A stretch of DNA of 64,000 nt from Mycobacterium sp. ITM-2016-00317 (GTDB taxonomy: Bacteria > Actinomycetota > Actinomycetes > Mycobacteriales > Mycobacteriaceae), in assembly GCF_002968295.1 (NCBI RefSeq), contig NZ_CP134399.1, positions 2,542,001-2,606,000 on the forward strand. Reading direction: 5' to 3'. Below are positions 59,693-64,000 of the stretch, piece by piece. Within the stretch, counting starts at the first letter, position 1, and each line of letters begins with the position of its first letter. A program made the position numbers and the translations under genes. The notes beneath the pieces are model-generated. The model saw only the letters and a program-made list of their open reading frames with translations, did not search any database and was not told where the DNA came from.

Positions 59693-60348
59693 CGAGAATC
59701 GCGGCGTGGCTGGCGAATCCGCGGGTCACGGCCTGGTGGTCGCTGGCACCGCTGGCCTACTTCGTAGTCGAGTGGGTGGTCTCGGCGACGTGGCGGGGTC
59801 ACTACGGCTACCGCCGCGAGCAGCTGGGCCCACTCGGGATCGCGTTCTGCGGACCCGCGGGGGACTGGCCGTGCAGCCAGCTTTACCCGGCGATGAACGT
59901 GGGACTGGTGGTGACGGGACTGGCGGTTGCGTTCGTCGCGGTGAGCCTGTTCGTGCAGCGGTCAGTCGACCGCGGCCCCGCGCTGGCGCTGGCGGTCGCC
60001 GGGTGGGGCCTGGCCGCGTCGGGCCTGGTGACCTACCGGGTGGACTACGCCTGGAATCTGACGTTCGTCGTGATGTTCATGACCCTCGGCTCGGTCGCGG
60101 TGTTGTTCCTCGCGCTGGGTTCGGGAACGGCGATGTCGCCCGATCGGCGCGCCGTCGCGCTGATCTGCTCGGTGGTGAGCCTCGTCGGCTACCTGGCCTA
60201 CATGGGCGGGCACATGGTCTTCGGGTCCGGCGGTGCGCAACGCATGGCGATCTACGGCGTCCTGCTGGCCGTCATCGCGGTCGGCACCACCGGATTCAGC
60301 CGCACCCGTGAGCGTGATCCGCAGGAACTCGTCGGGGAAACACCGTGA
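59689..60348 (+). CDS. DUF998-family membrane protein
   Basis: A 219-residue protein with six likely membrane segments and the DUF998 look (FVVEWVVSATWRGHYGY, then DWPCSQLYPAMNVGLVV). DUF998 proteins are widespread actinobacterial membrane proteins without known function. Coupled by 4-bp overlaps to a glycosyltransferase and to the GH16 gene, so a role in envelope glycan assembly is a reasonable inference. Confidence 0.85.
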   Translation: MTRIAAWLANPRVTAWWSLAPLAYFVVEWVVSATWRGHYGYRREQLGPLGIAFCGPAGDWPCSQLYPAMNVGLVVTGLAVAFVAVSLFVQRSVDRGPALALAVAGWGLAASGLVTYRVDYAWNLTFVVMFMTLGSVAVLFLALGSGTAMSPDRRAVALICSVVSLVGYLAYMGGHMVFGSGGAQRMAIYGVLLAVIAVGTTGFSRTRERDPQELVGETP

Positions 60349-61169
60349 CACAGCGCAACTTCCGGTGGGCGGTGCGGATCGCCGCGCTGGCGTGGGTGAT
60401 AGCGGTCACCGGGTGCTCGGCGCCCGCGCCGGTCGGCAACGCGGAGTCGGGTGGACCCCGGGTCGTCTTCGCCGACGACTTCGACGGCCCCGCGGGGGCG
60501 CGACCGGCGCCGCAGTGGCGCTTCCAGACCGGTGCCGGCGGCTGGGGCAACAACGAGATGCAGACCTACACCGACCGCCCCGAGAACGTCAGCCTCGACG
60601 GCGCCGGACACCTGGCGATCAGCGCCCGCGGCGTGTCCTTGGACGGGATCACCTCCGCGCGGATCACCACCCAGGGCAGCGTCGAGTTCACCACCGGCCG
60701 TGCGGAGGCCCGGATCAAGCTGCCTGCCGGCGCCGGTCTGCATCCGGCGTTCTGGCTGCTCGGCAGCGACATCGACAGGGTCGGGTGGCCGGCCGCGGGG
60801 GAGATCGACGTGATCGAGACGCTCAACCACGCCGCCGAGTTCCATACCGGCGTGCACCTTCCGCGCACGGGATCGCCACGCGGTGAACAGATCTCGGCCT
60901 CCGGTCCGGTCCCGTTCCCGCTGGCCGACGAGTTCCGCACCTACTGGGTGGAACGCAGTCCCGGCCGCATCGTCACCGGTGTCGATGACATCACACTGTT
61001 CAGCGTCACCCCTTCCGACCTCGACGAGGGGAGTCGGTGGGTGTTCGACGCACCGTTCTTCCTGCTGCTCAACGTCGCCGTCGGCGGTGACTGGCCCGGA
61101 CCGCCGGACGAGTCCACCCCGAACCCGTCGACCATGCTCGTGGACTGGGTCCGGGTGACCGCGCCGTGA
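60345..61169 (+). CDS. Family-16 glycoside hydrolase lipoprotein
   Basis: A 274-residue protein with a signal peptide ending in a lipobox VTGC (lipidated Cys24) and a GH16 beta-jelly-roll. The catalytic motif GEIDVIE gives Glu153 (nucleophile), Asp155 and Glu158; WGNNEMQTYT and PAFWLLG are typical laminarinase parts. It would cut a beta-1,3- or beta-1,4-glucan-like polymer outside the membrane. Being inside a synthesis cluster, it probably trims or releases the cluster's own product. GTG start. Confidence 0.93.
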   Translation: MTQRNFRWAVRIAALAWVIAVTGCSAPAPVGNAESGGPRVVFADDFDGPAGARPAPQWRFQTGAGGWGNNEMQTYTDRPENVSLDGAGHLAISARGVSLDGITSARITTQGSVEFTTGRAEARIKLPAGAGLHPAFWLLGSDIDRVGWPAAGEIDVIETLNHAAEFHTGVHLPRTGSPRGEQISASGPVPFPLADEFRTYWVERSPGRIVTGVDDITLFSVTPSDLDEGSRWVFDAPFFLLLNVAVGGDWPGPPDESTPNPSTMLVDWVRVTAP

Positions 61170-62440
61170 CGCCGCGCACCGTCGCCCCCGCGATGCCGTC
61201 GCCGGGCCCACCGACCTGGCCGCACGCACGCTGGGTGGGCATGCTCGACCTCGACGAGTCGACTCCCGGCGGCGAGATCGAGTTCGCCCCGCGCCACGCC
61301 GACGGTTACCGGACGGCGCGGGTGCTGGTGCGGCATCGCCACCAGCCCGTGGCCTTCGTCGAGGCGCCCATCGACGATGCCGTGGTGCGGTTACCCGTTC
61401 CGCCGCTGCCTGCCCCGGACGCCGCCGCGGACGCCGACGAATTGCCCCCGATCTCGGTCGTACTCTGCACCAGAGAACGTCCGGACCAGCTCGCCGACGC
61501 GCTGAATTCGGTGCTCGCCCTGGACTATCCGGACTTCGAAGTGGTCGTGGTCGACAACGCTCCGCGCACCGACGCGACCGCGCTGGTGGTGCGGCAGTGC
61601 GCCGACGCGCGGGTGCGCTACGTCGAGGAGCCCGTGCCCGGGTTGTCGGCGGCCAGGAACACCGGGTTGCGCCGGGCCCGTCATCCCGTGGTGGCCTACA
61701 CCGACGACGACGTGGTCGTCGACCGGCACTGGTTGCGCGCGCTGGCCGCCGGTTTCGGCCGGGCGCCCCAGGTGTCCTGCGTGTCGGGCCTGGTGCCCAG
61801 CGGAGAACTGCGTACCGCGCCGCAGGCCTACTTCGACCAGCGGGTGACCTGGGCCGGATCGCTGCAGCGCCGGGTGTACAGCATGGCCGCCCCACCGGCC
61901 GACCAGCCGCTGTTCCCGTTCCAGGTGGGCCGTTTCGGCACCGGGGCCAACTTCGCCGTGAAGCGTGATCGGGTGCTGCAGCTCGGCGGTTTCGACGAGG
62001 CGCTCGGTGCCGGCACGGCCTCGCAGGGCGGCGAGGACCTCGACCTGTTCTTCCGGGTGCTCACCGCCGGTGACGCGCTGGCCACCGAACCGGCGGCGAT
62101 CGTGTGGCACCGGCACCGCAGTGACAACGACGCCCTGCTCGCGCAGGCCCGCGGGTACGGGCTCGGTTTGGGCGCGTGGCTGACCAAAGTAGCTCTGGAT
62201 CCCGCGCACCGACGGCTGGCGGTCCGGGTGTTGCGCCGGCGGTTCCGGTCGTCGCTGCGCGCGGGCGCCGACTACGGGGCCATCATGACCTCGCCGGCCC
62301 GGCTGCCCGGCGGCGTCGGTGACCAGGTGCCGTCCTCGGTGGGCCGCGCCGAGGTGCTCTCCGTGCTGGGCGGACCCCGGGCGCTGTGGCTGGGCAGGCG
62401 CAGGAAACGCCGTGACTGCGCGACGGCGGGCCGCCGATGA
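61166..62440 (+). CDS. Family-2 glycosyltransferase with N-terminal extension
   Basis: A 424-residue GT2 protein. Residues 1-90 form an extra domain of unknown role (WVGMLDLDE); the GT-A domain starts at ISVVLCTRERPDQL (about 95), with GLSAARNTGLRRA, AYTDDDVVVDRHWL and GEDLDLFFR (catalytic ED). The basic C-terminus (GRRRKRRDCATAGRR) would lie near the membrane. Overlaps both neighbours by 4 bp. Likely adds sugars to a surface polymer. Confidence 0.9.
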   Translation: MTPRTVAPAMPSPGPPTWPHARWVGMLDLDESTPGGEIEFAPRHADGYRTARVLVRHRHQPVAFVEAPIDDAVVRLPVPPLPAPDAAADADELPPISVVLCTRERPDQLADALNSVLALDYPDFEVVVVDNAPRTDATALVVRQCADARVRYVEEPVPGLSAARNTGLRRARHPVVAYTDDDVVVDRHWLRALAAGFGRAPQVSCVSGLVPSGELRTAPQAYFDQRVTWAGSLQRRVYSMAAPPADQPLFPFQVGRFGTGANFAVKRDRVLQLGGFDEALGAGTASQGGEDLDLFFRVLTAGDALATEPAAIVWHRHRSDNDALLAQARGYGLGLGAWLTKVALDPAHRRLAVRVLRRRFRSSLRAGADYGAIMTSPARLPGGVGDQVPSSVGRAEVLSVLGGPRALWLGRRRKRRDCATAGRR

Positions 62441-64000
62441 CCGCCATCCTGGAACCGGCCACCACCCGCAGGTCTGCCGGAGATCACCCCGAACCCATTG
62501 TGCTGCGGCGTGTTCCCGTCATGCCCGTCCGCATGGCCGACCTCGCCTCCGTCGGCGCGGTCGCGGGGGCGCTCGCGTTGACCGGCCTGCCGAGCGCGGT
62601 GCGTGCGATCGCGCTCGTCGTGTTCATCGCGGTCGGACCCGGTGCGGCGGTGACGACCTGGGTGCGGATCCCCCGGCGCGCGCTGCTGTCGACGGTGCCG
62701 GTGCTCGGCATGGCGATCGCCACGCTGACCTCGATCGCCGCGATGTGGTCCTACCGGTGGGACCCGCACGCGATCCTGTGGGTCCAGGTGCTTCTGGTCG
62801 CAGGCAGCAGCGCGTACTGGTACCGGCGCAACGCCACCTCCGTGCTGGACGCAACCCGCGGCTGGCATCGGCGCGTCCTGGCCCGCCGGGCGCCACCGGG
62901 CAGACGCTTTGTGCGACGGCGTCTCTCGCTGCTCCTGAGCGCCCTCGCGCTGATCGTCTGGGTGGTGGCGGTGCCCGGGCTGCCGGGCGCGGACGCCGGT
63001 TATTACGGCCTGCTGTTCTCCGGCAGCGGCCCGCTGCTCGCGGTGTGCATCGGGCTGTGCACCTGGGCGCTGCTGGTCGCGGTGCGCGACCGGCTGCTGG
63101 TGCCCGCGGTGGCGGCGGTGCTGTCGGCGATCGTGGTGTCCAGGGTGACCACGGTGGTGGCCACCGAGGTGCCGCTCTACGACTGGACCTACAAGCATCT
63201 CGCGGTCGTCGACTACATCATGGTGCACGGGCACATCGCCCCCGACGGCACCGACATCTACGCGCAGTGGACTGCGTTCTTCACGCTGTGGGCGTGGTTC
63301 TGCGAGGTCACCGGCATCGCGGCGATCACCGTCGCGCACCTGTTCGCCCCGGTGATGCACGTGCTGATCGGGTTGACCGTCTACTCCGCCGCGCGGGTGC
63401 TCGGACGTTCCCGGCGTACCGCGGTGACGGCGTCGTTCGTCGTCGAGATCGTGAACTGGGTGGGGCAGGACTACTTTTCGCCGCAGGCGTGGTCGGTGGT
63501 GCTGGCCTTCGGGATGATGACCCTGTTGCTGGCCTCGCCGCGCAGCCGGGCCTGCGGGATGCTCGCCGTGGTGGTGTTCGCCGCGACGGTGCCGACCCAT
63601 CAGCTGACCCCGTTCTGGGCGGTCGGGGCGGCATGCGTGCTGTGCGTGTGCCGCCGCGCCCGCCCGTGGTGGAGCGCGGCGGTGATGGTGGCGATCGCCG
63701 TGACCTATCTGCTGCTGAACCTCGAAGCCGTGCTGCCCTACGGGCTGCTGTCCGGCGGCAGCCCGCTGGACAACGCCAACAGCAACATCCAGAGCTCCGG
63801 GCTGCCCGCGAAGGACTTCACCTCCGCGGTGGTGCGCGGCCTGTCGGTGATCGTGGTGCTGAGCGCGCTGGCCGCCGCGGTGTGGATGCGACGCAGACGA
63901 CGCCCGGTGCTCGCGCTGAGCATCGTCGCGTTCAGCTCGTTCGGGCTGCTGCTGGGGCAGAGCTACGGCGGTGAGGCGATCTTCCGCGTCTACCTGTACT
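62437..64000 (+). CDS. Large polytopic membrane protein, truncated by the window edge
   Basis: An open frame of at least 521 residues starting at ATG 62437 (ATGA overlap) and still open at the right edge. It is strongly hydrophobic, with about ten or more membrane segments visible. Extracytoplasmic-looking stretches include DWTYKHLAVVDYIMVHGHIA and QWTAFFTLWAWFCEVTGI. The layout recalls GT-C-type glycosyltransferases or O-antigen polymerase-like proteins, but no signature settles it. It is the sixth gene of the overlapping cluster and could transfer or polymerise the glycan. Confidence 0.85.
   Translation, partial: MTAILEPATTRRSAGDHPEPIVLRRVPVMPVRMADLASVGAVAGALALTGLPSAVRAIALVVFIAVGPGAAVTTWVRIPRRALLSTVPVLGMAIATLTSIAAMWSYRWDPHAILWVQVLLVAGSSAYWYRRNATSVLDATRGWHRRVLARRAPPGRRFVRRRLSLLLSALALIVWVVAVPGLPGADAGYYGLLFSGSGPLLAVCIGLCTWALLVAVRDRLLVPAVAAVLSAIVVSRVTTVVATEVPLYDWTYKHLAVVDYIMVHGHIAPDGTDIYAQWTAFFTLWAWFCEVTGIAAITVAHLFAPVMHVLIGLTVYSAARVLGRSRRTAVTASFVVEIVNWVGQDYFSPQAWSVVLAFGMMTLLLASPRSRACGMLAVVVFAATVPTHQLTPFWAVGAACVLCVCRRARPWWSAAVMVAIAVTYLLLNLEAVLPYGLLSGGSPLDNANSNIQSSGLPAKDFTSAVVRGLSVIVVLSALAAAVWMRRRRRPVLALSIVAFSSFGLLLGQSYGGEAIFRVYLY

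Overview
This window looks like a chromosomal segment of a fast-growing, environmental-type mycobacterium (Mycolicibacterium-like). Three things support this: the very high GC content with many GTG starts; the order alaS-ruvX-mltG-aroE-(A24 peptidase)-aroC-aroK-aroB-pepQ-efp-nusB followed by pyrR-pyrB-pyrC-carA-carB-pyrF-mihF-gmk-rpoZ-coaBC-metK, whose proteins closely resemble the M. tuberculosis homologues as I remember them; and mycobacterial families such as MihF, the 13E12-type HNH proteins and deazaflavin (F420) oxidoreductases. No rRNA, tRNA, CRISPR array, insertion sequence or prophage is visible.

Layout. 1-3.8 kb: accessory genes (F420-type oxidoreductase, SRPBCC protein, a MerR regulator fused to a sliding-clamp-like domain, a thiolase divergent from an HxlR regulator). 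3.8-12.0 kb: a minus-strand carbohydrate or polyol operon (deoR-type regulator, FGGY kinase, binding lipoprotein, two permeases, ATPase, SDR dehydrogenase, BtpA/SgcQ TIM-barrel protein). 12.2-20.2 kb: a tightly overlapping four-gene operon of transglutaminase/DUF2126 amidoligase, circularly permuted ATP-grasp/alpha-E, a second transglutaminase and a zinc metallopeptidase, a predicted peptide-tagging or amide-ligation system. 20.2-24.2 kb: SDR, DUF3097, rarA, a GlsB/YeaQ stress protein with a SigF-like promoter, and YjbQ. 24.2-36.3 kb: alaS and shikimate genes through nusB. 36.3-38.8 kb: two minus-strand genes (13E12-like HNH protein, serine hydrolase). 38.9-51.9 kb: the pyrimidine operon with a PyrR-type leader, then mihF-gmk-rpoZ-coaBC and metK. 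51.9-53.8 kb: a hydrolase and a TIM-barrel protein.

53.8-64.0 kb holds the most unusual locus. A minus-strand gene fuses a polysaccharide-type flippase to an NRPS adenylation-carrier-thioesterase module. Divergent from it is an overlapping plus-strand cluster of three family-2 glycosyltransferases, a DUF998 membrane protein, a GH16 lipoprotein and a large polytopic membrane protein that runs off the window. The intergenic region carries two 19-bp sites matching the IdeR iron-box consensus at 15/19 and 14/19 positions. I read this as a possibly iron-responsive system that makes, exports and trims an aminoacyl-modified surface glycan; that reading is inference.

Caution on sequence quality: three genes (sugar-binding lipoprotein, DUF3097, alpha/beta hydrolase) carry four apparent single-base losses, each in a short G/C run, and a fifth would explain the odd tail of the first complete gene. 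This pattern fits consensus indels in a GC-rich assembly at least as well as genuine gene decay.
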